NCBI GenBank assembly: GCA_029060725.1
Contig: JAIDTL010000109.1
Coordinates: forward strand, 45,055 to 109,054
Direction: 5' to 3'
Origin: Muribaculaceae bacterium
GTDB lineage: Bacteria; Bacteroidota; Bacteroidia; Bacteroidales; Muribaculaceae
DNA: 64,000 nt
Part shown: in pieces, positions 8,175-18,394 of the stretch
How positions within the stretch are numbered: position 1 is the stretch's first letter
Layout of the letters: each line of letters starts with the position of its first letter
Position numbers and translations under genes: made by a program
The notes under the pieces: model-generated
Told to the model about the DNA's origin: nothing
The model's database searches: none
Seen by the model: only the letters and a program-made list of their open reading frames with translations

Positions 8175-11048
8175 ATGGAAGGTAGGAAAAATCTGTTTCT
8201 CATTCCATTTCTCTCTCTTTCAATCCCCTTTTCTATAGAATCTGAAGCCAAGAAACCACTCGACCATACTTGTTTTGACAATTGGAAGAAAGTGACCAAT
8301 CATTGTCTCAGCAACGATGGCAAGTGGGCTGCATACAGCGTAAACCCGCAGGAAGGTGATGGAGTTCTTACGCTCAGGAATACCGTTAATGGCAAGGAAG
8401 TGAATATCTCACGAGGATCCGGCGTAGCTTTCACAGCAGACAGTCGTTGGGCAATTGCCAATATCAAACCTTTGTTCAAGGATACACGTCAAGCAAAAAT
8501 TGACAAGAAGAAAAATTATGAAATGCCTCAAGATTCTTTGGCCATCATTGACCTAAAGAATATCACAGTAACTAAAATTCCTCTTGTCAAGGGTTTTAAA
8601 ATCGGAGAAAAAGGTGGGGAATGGGTCGCTTACAGCAGTTGTGACACTACTGTCACCAAAGATATGAAACTCGCTAATAAAGATGCCGGACTACCTATGG
8701 TAGTCAGAAATCTATCCACCGGAGAATCAAAGGTGTACCCATATATTGGAAATTATTCTTTCAGCGAGGACGGAAAGAAACTTGTGGCTGTCAGCAGATC
8801 GGCTGAAGATGACTCTATATTCTCAAATGCCATAACCGTCTTGTATCTTCCTGAAGGAAAAGATTTCCGTATTGATGAAGGCAAGAAATATTATGGCAAT
8901 CCTATATTCTCTACCGATGGATTGAAGCTTGCATACACTTCAACTAACGACAGCAACGAGACCGGAACACGACGTATGAAGCTCTGGATGTCGAAACTTG
9001 ATTCAAAACCCTCAGAACCTGCCACTTTTGACTTGAATGTAAAAACCGGCAACAAGGGTCCTCAACTTCAGCCTCCACATGCTTCCGACCCGGAATTGCA
9101 AGAAAAACTCATGAAAGAATGGAAGGAGAAAATGGCTAAGACTGCTCCATCCGAACTTTTCATCAATCAATACTCTAAGCCAATATTCAGCCATAATGGT
9201 AAGCGTCTTGTAATTGGAGTAGCTCCGGAGGTAGCCCCGGATGACACCACACTTGTCAGCTTCGAACTTCCCGAACTTGATATATGGCGTTGGGATGCTC
9301 CATACACTCCGCCTCAGGAGAAGAATAATCTTGATGAAATCAAAGAATTGACATTCCCTGTTGTAATCAATCTTGAAAGTGGCGACTATCGCCTTCTATG
9401 TTCCAATCCTTTAGCAACGGTGAAGGCGCCTGACAGATGGGATGGAGACTGGGCTCTTATATGCGATCCGAGTAAGGAAATAGTAAGCCAGCAATGGAAC
9501 TATTATGCGCCCGAAGAGATAAGCGTGATAAATGTCAATGACGGCACTCGCAAAGAAATCACTACTGTCTATGAAGGCTCTGCTAAACTTTCGCCGGAAG
9601 CTCGATATGTCTTCTGGTTTAAGGATGGGAATTGGTATACATACGATATTTCAACGGGCAATATTGTAAATGCAACTCAAAATATTCCTTTCCCTGTTTG
9701 GGATGAGACTGACGATCACCCAAGTGTACGTCAAGATTATGGCTATGCATCGTGGACCGAAGGAGATTCGCGACTTCTCGTCTACGACCGCTATGATATC
9801 TGGAGCGTTGACCCAACGGGAAAGGCTATCCCGGAATGTCTCACTAAAGGATATGGACGAGACAACGACCTGATGATACGATATGTCAACACTCACGGCA
9901 ATGAGCGACGATTTCTTAAGAATGGCGATCTGATGACGCTTTCTTTATTCAATTATATTGACAAGCGCAATGGGCTTGCATCAATGAGGTATGGAGCGCC
10001 GGCAAAGCCGGACAACGTGTATATCGACACACTGAGTTTCACTCAGATCAAACAAGCGCTGAATGCACCGGCATTCTCATACGTGGAAGCAAATTTCTCC
10101 GTTATGCCTAATGTCTGGATTGCCCCTAAAGGAGTTTTTGCAAAGGGTGTTCAGGCAAGCGATTCAAATCCACAGGTAAAAGACTATTACTGGGGCACTG
10201 CACGCCTCGTAAGATGGAATGCTTACGATGGAACTCCTTCCGACGGTGTCCTATATGTTCCTGAAGACTTTGACCCCTCAAAGAAATATCCTATGCTCTG
10301 TGTCTTCTATGAGACCGGCTCTGAAAAACTTTATAATCATTTCAATATGGAGCCATCATGGAGTTGGGTCAACTATCCATTCTACGTTAGCCGAGGATAT
10401 GTAATATTCGTACCCGATATACACTATAAGGCAGGAATCCCCGGAGAATGCGCTTGGAATTTTGTCTGCTCAGGAGCAGAAGCCATGTGTGATCGTTATC
10501 CCTGGATCGATCGAAATAGAATCGGAATTGACGGACAAAGTTGGGGAGGATATCAGACTGCTTACCTCGTCACTCGAACTAATATGTTTGCTTGTGCCGG
10601 AAGCGGGGCTCCGGTATCTAATATGACTTCTGCATTTGGTGGAATACGTTGGGAAAGTGGCGACTCACGTCAAGCCCAATATGAGATGGGACAAAGCCGA
10701 ATAGGCAGAAATCTATGGGAAGCACCGGAACTATACATTGCAAATTCGCCGGTATTCCATGCTAATCGTGTTGAGACTCCACTGCTTATAATGCATAATG
10801 ATGCCGATGGAGCAGTGCCATGGTATCAAGGGATTGAAATGTTTATGGCTCTCCGTCGCTTACAGAAACCTGTATGGATGCTTCAATACAATGGAGAAGC
10901 CCACAACTTGAAGGAACGCCGCAACCGTAAAGACATTACAGTGCGTCTTCAGCAATTTTTCGACCACTACCTGAAGGGCGACCCAATGCCGGAATGGATG
11001 AAAAATGGCATTCCAATCACCCGCAAGGGCCAAGAACTCGGCTATTAA
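8175..11048 (+). CDS. Secreted S9 family serine peptidase (prolyl oligopeptidase superfamily)
   Basis: A 957-residue exported peptidase: a weak signal sequence (LFLIPFLSLSIPFS), a long beta-propeller region (about 30-690) and a C-terminal alpha/beta-hydrolase domain. The catalytic triad can be placed at Ser789 (GQSWGGYQ), Asp878 (HNDADGAV) and His910 (GEAHNL). It is longer than dipeptidyl peptidase IV (about 720 residues) because of an enlarged propeller. Such enzymes clip small peptides in the periplasm of Bacteroidetes. It lies 3 bases after ribBA, so it is probably co-transcribed although functionally unrelated, and ends at a strong terminator. Confidence 0.92.
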   Translation: MEGRKNLFLIPFLSLSIPFSIESEAKKPLDHTCFDNWKKVTNHCLSNDGKWAAYSVNPQEGDGVLTLRNTVNGKEVNISRGSGVAFTADSRWAIANIKPLFKDTRQAKIDKKKNYEMPQDSLAIIDLKNITVTKIPLVKGFKIGEKGGEWVAYSSCDTTVTKDMKLANKDAGLPMVVRNLSTGESKVYPYIGNYSFSEDGKKLVAVSRSAEDDSIFSNAITVLYLPEGKDFRIDEGKKYYGNPIFSTDGLKLAYTSTNDSNETGTRRMKLWMSKLDSKPSEPATFDLNVKTGNKGPQLQPPHASDPELQEKLMKEWKEKMAKTAPSELFINQYSKPIFSHNGKRLVIGVAPEVAPDDTTLVSFELPELDIWRWDAPYTPPQEKNNLDEIKELTFPVVINLESGDYRLLCSNPLATVKAPDRWDGDWALICDPSKEIVSQQWNYYAPEEISVINVNDGTRKEITTVYEGSAKLSPEARYVFWFKDGNWYTYDISTGNIVNATQNIPFPVWDETDDHPSVRQDYGYASWTEGDSRLLVYDRYDIWSVDPTGKAIPECLTKGYGRDNDLMIRYVNTHGNERRFLKNGDLMTLSLFNYIDKRNGLASMRYGAPAKPDNVYIDTLSFTQIKQALNAPAFSYVEANFSVMPNVWIAPKGVFAKGVQASDSNPQVKDYYWGTARLVRWNAYDGTPSDGVLYVPEDFDPSKKYPMLCVFYETGSEKLYNHFNMEPSWSWVNYPFYVSRGYVIFVPDIHYKAGIPGECAWNFVCSGAEAMCDRYPWIDRNRIGIDGQSWGGYQTAYLVTRTNMFACAGSGAPVSNMTSAFGGIRWESGDSRQAQYEMGQSRIGRNLWEAPELYIANSPVFHANRVETPLLIMHNDADGAVPWYQGIEMFMALRRLQKPVWMLQYNGEAHNLKERRNRKDITVRLQQFFDHYLKGDPMPEWMKNGIPITRKGQELGY

Positions 11049-11050
11049 AA

Positions 11051-11087
11051 AAGAATCCACGATCCAAATCGTGGATTCTTTTTTTAT
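11051..11087 (+). terminator. Intrinsic terminator after the S9 peptidase gene
   Basis: A 13-bp perfect stem (11051-11063 with 11068-11080, AAGAATCCACGAT and its complement), a CCAA loop and a run of seven further T residues form a textbook rho-independent terminator 3 bases past the stop codon. Confidence 0.92.
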
Positions 11088-11101
11088 CATTCCCTCGCTC
11101 A

Positions 11102-11136
11102 ACGCATCACGCATCATGCACCACGCATCACTCACT
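11102..11136. repeat. 7-bp tandem repeat array (ACGCATC family) over the asparaginase stop codon
   Basis: Units in register: ACGCATC, ACGCATC, ATGCACC, ACGCATC, ACTCACT. The array lies between convergent genes and includes the stop codon of the minus-strand asparaginase gene (11132-11134). The same unit family recurs at 58683-58703. Confidence 0.65.
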
Positions 11137-12169
11137 CCGTCAACTCACCATGCAGATTCTTCTCCATATATTTACCTGCAAGTTGAGCAGTGGCTCCAAT
11201 ACCAAATAGATACATCATCTTGGTTATGGCTGCCTCTGAGGTCAAGTCATGTCCGGATATCGTCCCGGCATTAGCAAGGCCGACGCCGGCTGAATACTTC
11301 ATTGGAGAAACCATTCCATTCGAACACTGAGAAATGTTTACTACAAGTAATCCTTTCGCAACGGCATCCCTAATGCACTCAATTAGCCAAGGGCTGCTTG
11401 GGCCATTACCTACCCCAAATGTCTTTATGACTACACCCTTCAAGCCCGGAATATTGAATGTAGCTTTTACTACACTTTCCTGTATACCCGGGAAAAGATC
11501 AAGGTATGCCACATTTGTATCCATAATGTATTCAGCTTTGAATTCCTTTCCTTGGGTCGGGCGAAGCAAAGCATCCTTATTGTATGTGATATCAAGACCT
11601 ATATGGGCAAGTGCCGGATAATTGCTCGATTGAAATGCATCAAAATTATCAGCGGAGAATTTTGTGCTTCTGTTTCCACGCAGCAACGAATCTTGAAACA
11701 GGATAGCGACCTCCCTAACCATTGGTCCGCCATCAGTATCTTTAGCAGCCGCCACTTGAAGAGCTGTAATCAAATTTTCTTCCCCGTCAGTACGCACTTC
11801 ACCGATTGGCAACTGAGAACCCGTGATTATTACCGGCTTTGTCAGATTATTAAGCATAAAACTTAATGCCGAAGCAGTGTAAGCCATTGTGTCGGTGCCA
11901 TGGAGAATTACGAAGCCATCATATTCATTATAGTTATCTTCAATGACTTTGGCCATTTGTCCCCAGTGCGAAGGATTCATATCAGCAGAATCGATCGGCA
12001 CATCAAACTGAAAATTATCAATTTCAAAATCAAGCATCTTAATTTTTGGCACATTGTCAAGAAGATGATTGAAATCGAAAGGTTCCAACGCTTTTGTATC
12101 AGGATTTTCTATCATTCCGATAGTTCCTCCGGTATATATAAGCAGTATTTTCGGTTTTTTTATAGACAT
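11132..12169 (-). CDS. ansA: Type I L-asparaginase
   Basis: Hydrolyses L-asparagine to aspartate and ammonia. At 345 residues, with no signal peptide, it fits the cytoplasmic type I enzyme. The first threonine motif is YTGGTIGM (residues 11-18) and the second catalytic block is ILHGTDTMAYTASAL. The ATG at 12169 (MSIKKPKILLIYTGG) is preferred over one 11 codons upstream, which would reach into the promoter region. A Bacteroidetes promoter lies just upstream (12191-12221). The gene is convergent with the S9 peptidase and divergent from the RND operon. Confidence 0.94.
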   Translation of the reverse strand: MSIKKPKILLIYTGGTIGMIENPDTKALEPFDFNHLLDNVPKIKMLDFEIDNFQFDVPIDSADMNPSHWGQMAKVIEDNYNEYDGFVILHGTDTMAYTASALSFMLNNLTKPVIITGSQLPIGEVRTDGEENLITALQVAAAKDTDGGPMVREVAILFQDSLLRGNRSTKFSADNFDAFQSSNYPALAHIGLDITYNKDALLRPTQGKEFKAEYIMDTNVAYLDLFPGIQESVVKATFNIPGLKGVVIKTFGVGNGPSSPWLIECIRDAVAKGLLVVNISQCSNGMVSPMKYSAGVGLANAGTISGHDLTSEAAITKMMYLFGIGATAQLAGKYMEKNLHGELTE

Positions 12170-12190
12170 GTGATAATTATTTTCAAAGCG

Positions 12191-12221
12191 CAAAGATAAC
12201 AAAAAAAAACATACACTGCAA
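12191..12221 (-). promoter_or_regulatory. Promoter of the asparaginase gene
   Basis: On the minus strand, TTG (12221-12219), 20 bp, then TATCTTTG (12198-12191), about 20 bases upstream of the chosen start codon, matches the TTG-N19-21-TAnnTTTG pattern. Confidence 0.65.
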
Positions 12222-12395
12222 CACTTTTCTATATTTTTATTAAGACATCACCAAAAAGATCAGACCAAATCAATCAAAATGTCACAATTCACTAAGTGCA
12301 AAAGATAGATTTCATACTTTCGGCGATGAATCCTGAAATGAACATTTTCTCAAAAAATACGTTAACATTTCAAAGGACTTTTAACACTTCCCACT

Positions 12396-13802
12396 ATGAA
12401 AACACCTCTAAAATTCGCCTTATTTACAATCACCCTTTCAGGAGCCATATTCCAATCTAAAGCCGACGATACTCGCCAATGGCTGCTCGACTCCATTCCT
12501 CAACAATGGAATTATCAATCCGCCTACTCTCAAAAACTTCCTACCGATGACGCATGGTGGAAAACTTTTGGTGATCCTACCCTCGACTCCCTAATAAACA
12601 TAGCGGAAAAAGAAAACTATAATCTTTCGGCAGCTCTCGCAAGGATAGAAATGGCAAAGAAGACTCTCGACGTGGCTAAATCCGCATATTTTCCTACTAT
12701 AAATCTATCTGCCGGTTGGTCAAAAGGTCAATCTTCCGGAGCATCCGGTCCGGTGGTTGCAAAATCATCTCCATACGACTATTTTTCACTTGGAGCGTCG
12801 ATGCAATGGGAAATAGATCTTTTCAGCAAAATCACACAGAATGTAAAAGCTAACAAAGCTGCCTATAATGCAACAAGAGCGGAATATGACGGAGTAATGG
12901 TAAGCCTGGCTGCAAATGTGGCAAAAGCATATATTAATCTCCGCACATATCAAAATGAACTACGAGTGGCTAAAAGTCATCTTGAAGAGCAGGAAAAGGT
13001 GTTGAAAATAGTGGAAGCTCGATTTCACGCCGGACTTGCAAGCATGCTCGAAGTGTCTCAATCACGCACTGTTGTAGCCTCTACAAAAGCATCTATTCCA
13101 TCACTTGAAGCGATGATTGAATCTACAATTAATTCAATCGGTCTTCTCACGGCAAAGTATCCTGAGGAAATAAGCTCTTGGCTCTCAACGCCGGCTCCAA
13201 TGCCCAATGTCGTATACGGTGCCAATCTCGGAGTCCCCGCCGACCTGCTTCGCAGACGCCCCGACATAGTCCAAGCAGAATATCAGCTTGCACAATATGC
13301 AGCCCAGGTGGGTATTGCGAAAAAAGATTTTCTCCCCACGCTCTCATTGACCGGTTCGATTGGAACGCAAGCACACGACGCTAAGAATCTCTTCGGCCAA
13401 CATAGTATGTATTGGGAAGTAAATCCGACTTTGAGCTGGACACTCTTCGATGGGCTCGCCCGCAATTACAAGACAGCTGAAGCCAAAGCAGCTCTTGAAG
13501 CCGCTATAGATTCCTACAATTACACGGTAATGAATGCTGTAATAGAAGTCTCAAACGCCACTACCACTTTCAAATCGACTATGAAAGCCATCGAACTGAC
13601 AGAAGATGTAATCACCAACAGCAAGGAATCTCTCGATCTCGCAATGGATCGCTATAAAAAGGGACTCTCACCATTCAATAATGTAGTAGATGCCCAGATA
13701 AGCTATCTAAGCAACCAGGACTCAAAGATCACAGCGCAAGGCAAAGCCCTAACTGCCGTAGTCAATCTTTACGAAGCCCTCGGAGGCGGATGGAATAATT
13801 AA
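12396..13802 (+). CDS. RND efflux outer-membrane factor (NodT/OprM-like)
   Basis: A TolC-superfamily channel of 468 residues, first gene of a tripartite RND operon. It has a signal peptide (LKFALFTITLSGAIFQSKA) but no lipobox Cys at the cleavage site. The two homologous OEP halves are visible: WWKTFGDPTLDSLI and the periplasmic helices around residues 60-240, then VPADLLRRRPDIVQAEYQLAQYAAQVGIAKKDFLPTL, the NodT-family signature. The matching adaptor and pump follow on the same strand, separated by a hairpin-rich 96-bp repeat element. No regulator gene is adjacent. Confidence 0.93.
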   Translation: MKTPLKFALFTITLSGAIFQSKADDTRQWLLDSIPQQWNYQSAYSQKLPTDDAWWKTFGDPTLDSLINIAEKENYNLSAALARIEMAKKTLDVAKSAYFPTINLSAGWSKGQSSGASGPVVAKSSPYDYFSLGASMQWEIDLFSKITQNVKANKAAYNATRAEYDGVMVSLAANVAKAYINLRTYQNELRVAKSHLEEQEKVLKIVEARFHAGLASMLEVSQSRTVVASTKASIPSLEAMIESTINSIGLLTAKYPEEISSWLSTPAPMPNVVYGANLGVPADLLRRRPDIVQAEYQLAQYAAQVGIAKKDFLPTLSLTGSIGTQAHDAKNLFGQHSMYWEVNPTLSWTLFDGLARNYKTAEAKAALEAAIDSYNYTVMNAVIEVSNATTTFKSTMKAIELTEDVITNSKESLDLAMDRYKKGLSPFNNVVDAQISYLSNQDSKITAQGKALTAVVNLYEALGGGWNN

Positions 13803-13830
13803 AAATTGAAATAGCTAAACTATAGCTCTT

Positions 13831-13926
13831 CAGGTCGGAGACCTGAATATAATGTGCTAACCCCAGACTTCAGTCTGGGGTTGCCCAAGCAAAAGCTCAG
13901 TAGCCTCGGAGAGGCGCTTTATGGTA
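13831..13926 (+). repeat. REP-like three-hairpin element, copy 1
   Basis: Three hairpins with fixed spacing: CAGGTC-GGA-GACCTG (13831-13845), CCCCAGACTTCAGTCTGGGG (13861-13880) and CCTC-GGA-GAGG (13904-13914), the last preceded by GTAG (13900-13903) inside a 32-bp block (13895-13926) identical to copy 2 at 18922-18953. It lies between the outer-membrane factor and adaptor genes of the RND operon. Confidence 0.85.
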
Positions 13927-13977
13927 AAGATTAACTCTTATTATCTATAATAATTATGTTCTCAAAATATTAGAATT

Positions 13978-15096
13978 ATGAAAAACTTATATCTCATACT
14001 TTCAGCCGGCTGCATTCTCATTTCTTCTGTTTCTTGCAAGAAATCCGATAAGAAAGACACGACATCAGACGTCCCTGAAATATCAGTAGCAACCCCTGTC
14101 GTTGATTCAATCGTGCTACACAAGACATATCCTGGTCTGCTTGGAGCATCTGATCATGCAGATATTGTCGCAAGGGTAAATGGCACACTCCAGGCTGTCA
14201 ACTACCAAGGCGGATCATACGTAAAAAAGGGCACTGTGCTTTTCACGATTGAATCCACTAAATACCGCGACGCTGTACAACAAGCACAAGCTTCCCTCGC
14301 GACAGCTAAAAGCCAACTTGAATATGCAACAAAAAACTATCAAGCACTAAGTGAAGCTTTAAAAAGCGATGCAGTATCGCAAATTGAAGTGATTCAAGCA
14401 AAAGCTTCCATGGAGCAGGCTGCCGCGTCTGTCAAGAATGCAGAAGCCGCCCTAAGCCAAGCTAATCTAAACCTCTCATATTGCACTGTCAGGGCACCGA
14501 TTGACGGTTACGTTGCTTCCAACTTAGTCAACGTAGGTGAATATATCAGTGGTGAAGGTGCGCCTGTACAGCTTAGTCACATATATGACAATAAAAAGAT
14601 GACCGCGGTATTTAATATTGAAGACGCGCAATATGAAGAAATGATCGGTCAAAACGGAGGTATGGAACATTCTCTTTATAGAAACGTACCAATTAAATTC
14701 GCACAACCTTTACCCCATTCATATACTGCCGACCTGACCTACCAGTCTCCCTCTATCAATTCCTCTACCGGTACTCTTCAATTGAAGGGATCTATCACAA
14801 ATATCGACAATGAATTGAAAGATGGAATGTATATCACCGTAGAACTTCCATACGGAGTTAACCCTAAAGCTATTTTGATCAAAGATGCTTCAATAGGCAC
14901 TGACCAGCTGGGCAAATACGTTTATGTAGTCAACGACTCAAACAAAGTCGTCTACACACCAATTAAGATCGGCGAACTTTACCAAGATTCCCTCAGGGTT
15001 GTCAACGAGGGTCTTAACCCTTCTGACCGCTACGTCACCGAAGCCCTCCTCTCTGTCCGCAACGGTATGACCGTCAAACCCAACCCCACAAAATAG
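13978..15096 (+). CDS. RND efflux periplasmic adaptor (membrane fusion protein)
   Basis: A 372-residue lipoprotein adaptor: signal peptide and lipobox LISSVSC with the lipidated Cys at residue 20, followed by a Lys/Asp-rich linker. The biotinyl-lipoyl domain (VARVNGTLQAVNYQGGSYVKKGTVLF), a coiled-coil hairpin (about 95-165, QAQASLATAKSQLEYATKNYQAL) and the second lipoyl half (YCTVRAPIDGYVASNLVNVGEYI) appear in order. It links the pump encoded next to the outer-membrane factor. A 14-bp perfect direct repeat (two 7-mers each) lies in the gap before the pump gene. Confidence 0.94.
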   Translation: MKNLYLILSAGCILISSVSCKKSDKKDTTSDVPEISVATPVVDSIVLHKTYPGLLGASDHADIVARVNGTLQAVNYQGGSYVKKGTVLFTIESTKYRDAVQQAQASLATAKSQLEYATKNYQALSEALKSDAVSQIEVIQAKASMEQAAASVKNAEAALSQANLNLSYCTVRAPIDGYVASNLVNVGEYISGEGAPVQLSHIYDNKKMTAVFNIEDAQYEEMIGQNGGMEHSLYRNVPIKFAQPLPHSYTADLTYQSPSINSSTGTLQLKGSITNIDNELKDGMYITVELPYGVNPKAILIKDASIGTDQLGKYVYVVNDSNKVVYTPIKIGELYQDSLRVVNEGLNPSDRYVTEALLSVRNGMTVKPNPTK

Positions 15097-15118
15097 CGAG
15101 AGACTTTGCCAAGTGTAA

Positions 15119-15153
15119 ATTATGAATTATGCATTATGAATTATGCATTAAAT
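15119..15153. repeat. 7-bp tandem repeat array upstream of the RND pump gene
   Basis: Four 7-mers in register, ATTATGA and ATTATGC alternating twice, so a perfect 14-bp direct duplication (15119-15132 and 15133-15146), then ATTAAAT. The array ends 9 bases before the pump's ATG. Confidence 0.8.
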
Positions 15154-15162
15154 AGATAGATT

Positions 15163-18100
15163 ATGTTCTCAAAATTCTTCATAGACCGCCCAATTTTTGC
15201 TACCGTCATAGCCGTCTTGATGGTACTCGCCGGCGCGATGTGCTACTTTACCCTTCCAGTGGCACAATATCCTGATATCACACCACCCACAGTGATGGTC
15301 AGTGCAAATTATCCCGGAGCCTCTGCATCCACAGTAGCTCAGACTGTCGGTGTTCCTATCGAGCAGCAAGTCAACGGAGTAGAAGGGATGCTTTACATGA
15401 GCAGCAACTCCGGATCCGATGGAAGCTACAGCCTTACCATCACTTTTGAAAACGGTACAGATCTCGACCAAGCAGCCGTAGAGGTTCAGAACCGCATCTC
15501 CATGATCAGTGCTACGCTTCCTTCAGAAGTAGCACAGCAAGGGGTAAGCGTCAATAAGGAATCAAGCAATCAGCTGATGTTCGTTTCTCTTACAGCCGAT
15601 GATTCCAAGAGATACGACGCCCTGTATCTGACCAATTATGCCCAATTGAACCTTGTGAATCCTCTTAGCCGCATTGATGGCGTCGGTGGTGTTCAGGCTT
15701 TCGGTGGAGGTGAATATAGCATGCGTATATGGCTCGATCCGGAGGCACTTCGTATCAGGGATCTGACCCCTGCCGATGTCTCAAGCGCCATTCAATCGCA
15801 GAATATGGAAGTCAGTGCCGGCTCCATAGGGCAACCTCCTCTCAACGAAAACAACGCATTTGAATATACTCTCGTCAGCAAAGGACGTCTGACCACTCCG
15901 GAAGAGTTTGGGAATATAGTGATAAAGACCGATGGCACGAATATGCTCCGTCTGCGCGATGTGGCTAAGATCGACTTGGGTTCTGAAAGCTACTCCAATA
16001 CCTCCACAATCAATGGTAAACCGGCTTGCGCCATAGGCATTAATCAGCTTCCTGGTGCCAATGCTCTTGATGTGGCAAAAGCTGTGACTGCAGAACTCAA
16101 TAGACTGCAGCAATATCTCCCCGATGGCGTTCACCTCAATGTCATCATGAATCAAACTACATACGTGAAGGAATCGGTAGACGATCTCTTTATAACGTTC
16201 CTCCTTACGTCTCTCATTGTGATGGTAGTGATCCTCATTTTCCTGCAAAACTGGCGCGCGGTGGTAATCCCAATGATTACAATCCCAGTCTCCTTGATAG
16301 CCACGTTTGCTGTTATGAAACTGATGGGATTCTCTCTTAATACTCTATCGCTTTTCGGACTCGTGCTGGCTATCGCGATTGTGGTCGACGACGCCATTGT
16401 AGTTGTAGAAGACTGTTCACGTCTTGTCGATACAGGAGAAATGACACGTCATCAAGCCGCGACTAAGGCAATGCAGGAACTGACCGGTCCTGTTGTCGGC
16501 GAAGTGCTTGTACTCCTTTCGGTATTCATACCTACTGCTTTTGTTTCCGGTATCACTGGTCAGCTTTATAAGCAATTTGCCCTTACCATTGCGGTATCTA
16601 CAGCTTTCTCCGGTTTCAATGCCCTTACACTTACTCCCGCTCTTTGCGCTCTTTTCCTTACTCCAAGAAAACAATCGAATTTCTTTATCTACCGCTGGTT
16701 TAATGCTGGATGGACTAAGGTCGAAAACCTCTATAACAAAATAGTAGGAAAAATGCTCAACCATGCCGCTGCTTCCCTTCTTGCATTCCTTGTGCTTGCA
16801 GGACTCGCTTTCTGGGGATTCGTGAAATGGCCTACCAGCTATATCCCCTCAGAAGATATGGGTTACTTCATGACCTCAGTCCAACTTCCGACCAGCGCTT
16901 CTCTTGAAAGAACGGAGAAAATCACAAATGCCCTTGCAGCTGACATTAAGGAGTTGCCGCAAGTGAAAGATGTAATGACTATCTCCGGATTCTCTATGAT
17001 GGGTGGAGGAGCAGCTTCAAACGGTGCAACCATTATGGTCATGCTCGAGCCGTGGAAAGAACGTGGAAAGAAAGGTTCCGTTGATAAGGTAATGGCAAAG
17101 GTCGACGAAATATCAGCAAAATATCAAGGCGCAATGATATTCTCGGTCAATCCTCCTGCAATCCCGGGCCTCGGAATGTCGTCTGGCCTTGAAATGAATC
17201 TTCTCGACATAAACTCTCTTGGTCCTACAGAAATGCTAAAGGCTATAGATGCACTCCGCGAGGCAGTCGACAAAGACCCGCGTTTTGCTTCTCTCACCTC
17301 AATGTATCAAGGAGTTGTACCTCAATATCAGCTAAATATTGACCGCGATAAAGCTAAAACTCAAGGTTTGGTGATGTCTGATATCTTCAGCACATTAAGT
17401 GGATACCTTGGAGGCAACTATGTGAATGATTTCGTAGAGTTCGACCGCGTCTTCCAGGTCCGTATGCAAGGCGATCAGGCAGCGCGTGACAACATCAATG
17501 ATGTGCTTCGTCTTTCTGTAAGAAATTCCCAAGGTGAGATGGTGCCATTCTCTTCTTTCACGACTATCGAACCCGTAATGGGACAGTCTTCGATCAACCG
17601 ATATAATATGTATCAGTCTGCATCCGTGACAGTCACCCCGGCTAAGGGAGTCTCATCTTCTGAAGGTATTGAAGCAATGGAGCAACTCGTGCAGTCTACT
17701 CTTGGCAAAAACTATTCATACGCTTGGACAGGCATAGCATATCAGGAAACTCAATCCGGAACCACCATCACATTCGTATTCATATTCGCAATCATCATGA
17801 CTATCCTCGTGCTTGCAGCGCAATATGAAAGCTGGACCGACCCTATAGCTGTGATCCTTGCTACTCCGATAGCAATTCTTGGTACGATCCTTGGATGTAT
17901 CTGTATGAGTCAGTCAATCAGCGTATACACCCAAATTGGTTTGATATTGTTGATAGGCATGTCGGCTAAAAATGCCATCTTGATTGTGGAATATGCTATG
18001 GACTTCCGTAAGAGTGGGAAATCCATCAAGCAGTCAGCCCACGATGCCGGAGTGATCCGATTCCGTCCTATCATGATGACAGCCCTCGCATTTGTCTTCG

Positions 18101-18327
18101 GTGTTATGCCTATGATGTTTGCTACCGGAGCTGGAGCCAACAGCCGAATTGAACTCGGCACAGCCGTAGTCTTCGGCATGGCGATGAATGCCTTCATAGG
18201 TACCCTCTTCGTTCCCAACTTCTGGGAATTCATGCAGCGTATCAATGAAAAGTACCTTTCGGGTCTCTTCAAAGATCCTGCTCCTACCACAAAGCAGGCC
18301 GACAGCAACACGTCGGATATTGTCTGA
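15163..18327 (+). CDS. RND multidrug efflux pump, HAE1 family (AcrB-like)
   Basis: A 1054-residue proton-driven inner-membrane pump with 12 transmembrane helices and two large periplasmic loops. The start MFSKFFIDRPIFATVIAVLMVLAG is typical. The proton-relay Asp pair sits in AIAIVVDDAIVVVED (TM4), and the partner Lys of TM10 is in GMSAKNAILIVEYA. It works with the lipoprotein adaptor and outer-membrane factor encoded upstream. Substrates cannot be predicted from sequence. The gene is followed by a hairpin terminator. Confidence 0.97.
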   Translation: MFSKFFIDRPIFATVIAVLMVLAGAMCYFTLPVAQYPDITPPTVMVSANYPGASASTVAQTVGVPIEQQVNGVEGMLYMSSNSGSDGSYSLTITFENGTDLDQAAVEVQNRISMISATLPSEVAQQGVSVNKESSNQLMFVSLTADDSKRYDALYLTNYAQLNLVNPLSRIDGVGGVQAFGGGEYSMRIWLDPEALRIRDLTPADVSSAIQSQNMEVSAGSIGQPPLNENNAFEYTLVSKGRLTTPEEFGNIVIKTDGTNMLRLRDVAKIDLGSESYSNTSTINGKPACAIGINQLPGANALDVAKAVTAELNRLQQYLPDGVHLNVIMNQTTYVKESVDDLFITFLLTSLIVMVVILIFLQNWRAVVIPMITIPVSLIATFAVMKLMGFSLNTLSLFGLVLAIAIVVDDAIVVVEDCSRLVDTGEMTRHQAATKAMQELTGPVVGEVLVLLSVFIPTAFVSGITGQLYKQFALTIAVSTAFSGFNALTLTPALCALFLTPRKQSNFFIYRWFNAGWTKVENLYNKIVGKMLNHAAASLLAFLVLAGLAFWGFVKWPTSYIPSEDMGYFMTSVQLPTSASLERTEKITNALAADIKELPQVKDVMTISGFSMMGGGAASNGATIMVMLEPWKERGKKGSVDKVMAKVDEISAKYQGAMIFSVNPPAIPGLGMSSGLEMNLLDINSLGPTEMLKAIDALREAVDKDPRFASLTSMYQGVVPQYQLNIDRDKAKTQGLVMSDIFSTLSGYLGGNYVNDFVEFDRVFQVRMQGDQAARDNINDVLRLSVRNSQGEMVPFSSFTTIEPVMGQSSINRYNMYQSASVTVTPAKGVSSSEGIEAMEQLVQSTLGKNYSYAWTGIAYQETQSGTTITFVFIFAIIMTILVLAAQYESWTDPIAVILATPIAILGTILGCICMSQSISVYTQIGLILLIGMSAKNAILIVEYAMDFRKSGKSIKQSAHDAGVIRFRPIMMTALAFVFGVMPMMFATGAGANSRIELGTAVVFGMAMNAFIGTLFVPNFWEFMQRINEKYLSGLFKDPAPTTKQADSNTSDIV

Positions 18328-18346
18328 TTATCTCGAAAACGTATGA

Positions 18347-18380
18347 AAAGGAGGATGTTCTTTTGAGAGCATCCTCCTTT
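18347..18380 (+). terminator. Hairpin terminator of the RND operon
   Basis: An 11-bp stem AAAGGAGGATG (18347-18357) with CATCCTCCTTT (18370-18380) and a 12-nt loop, 19 bases after the pump stop codon. The T-run is short and continues as TATATA, so it is slightly non-canonical. Confidence 0.7.
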
Positions 18381-18394
18381 ATATATAAAGTAGT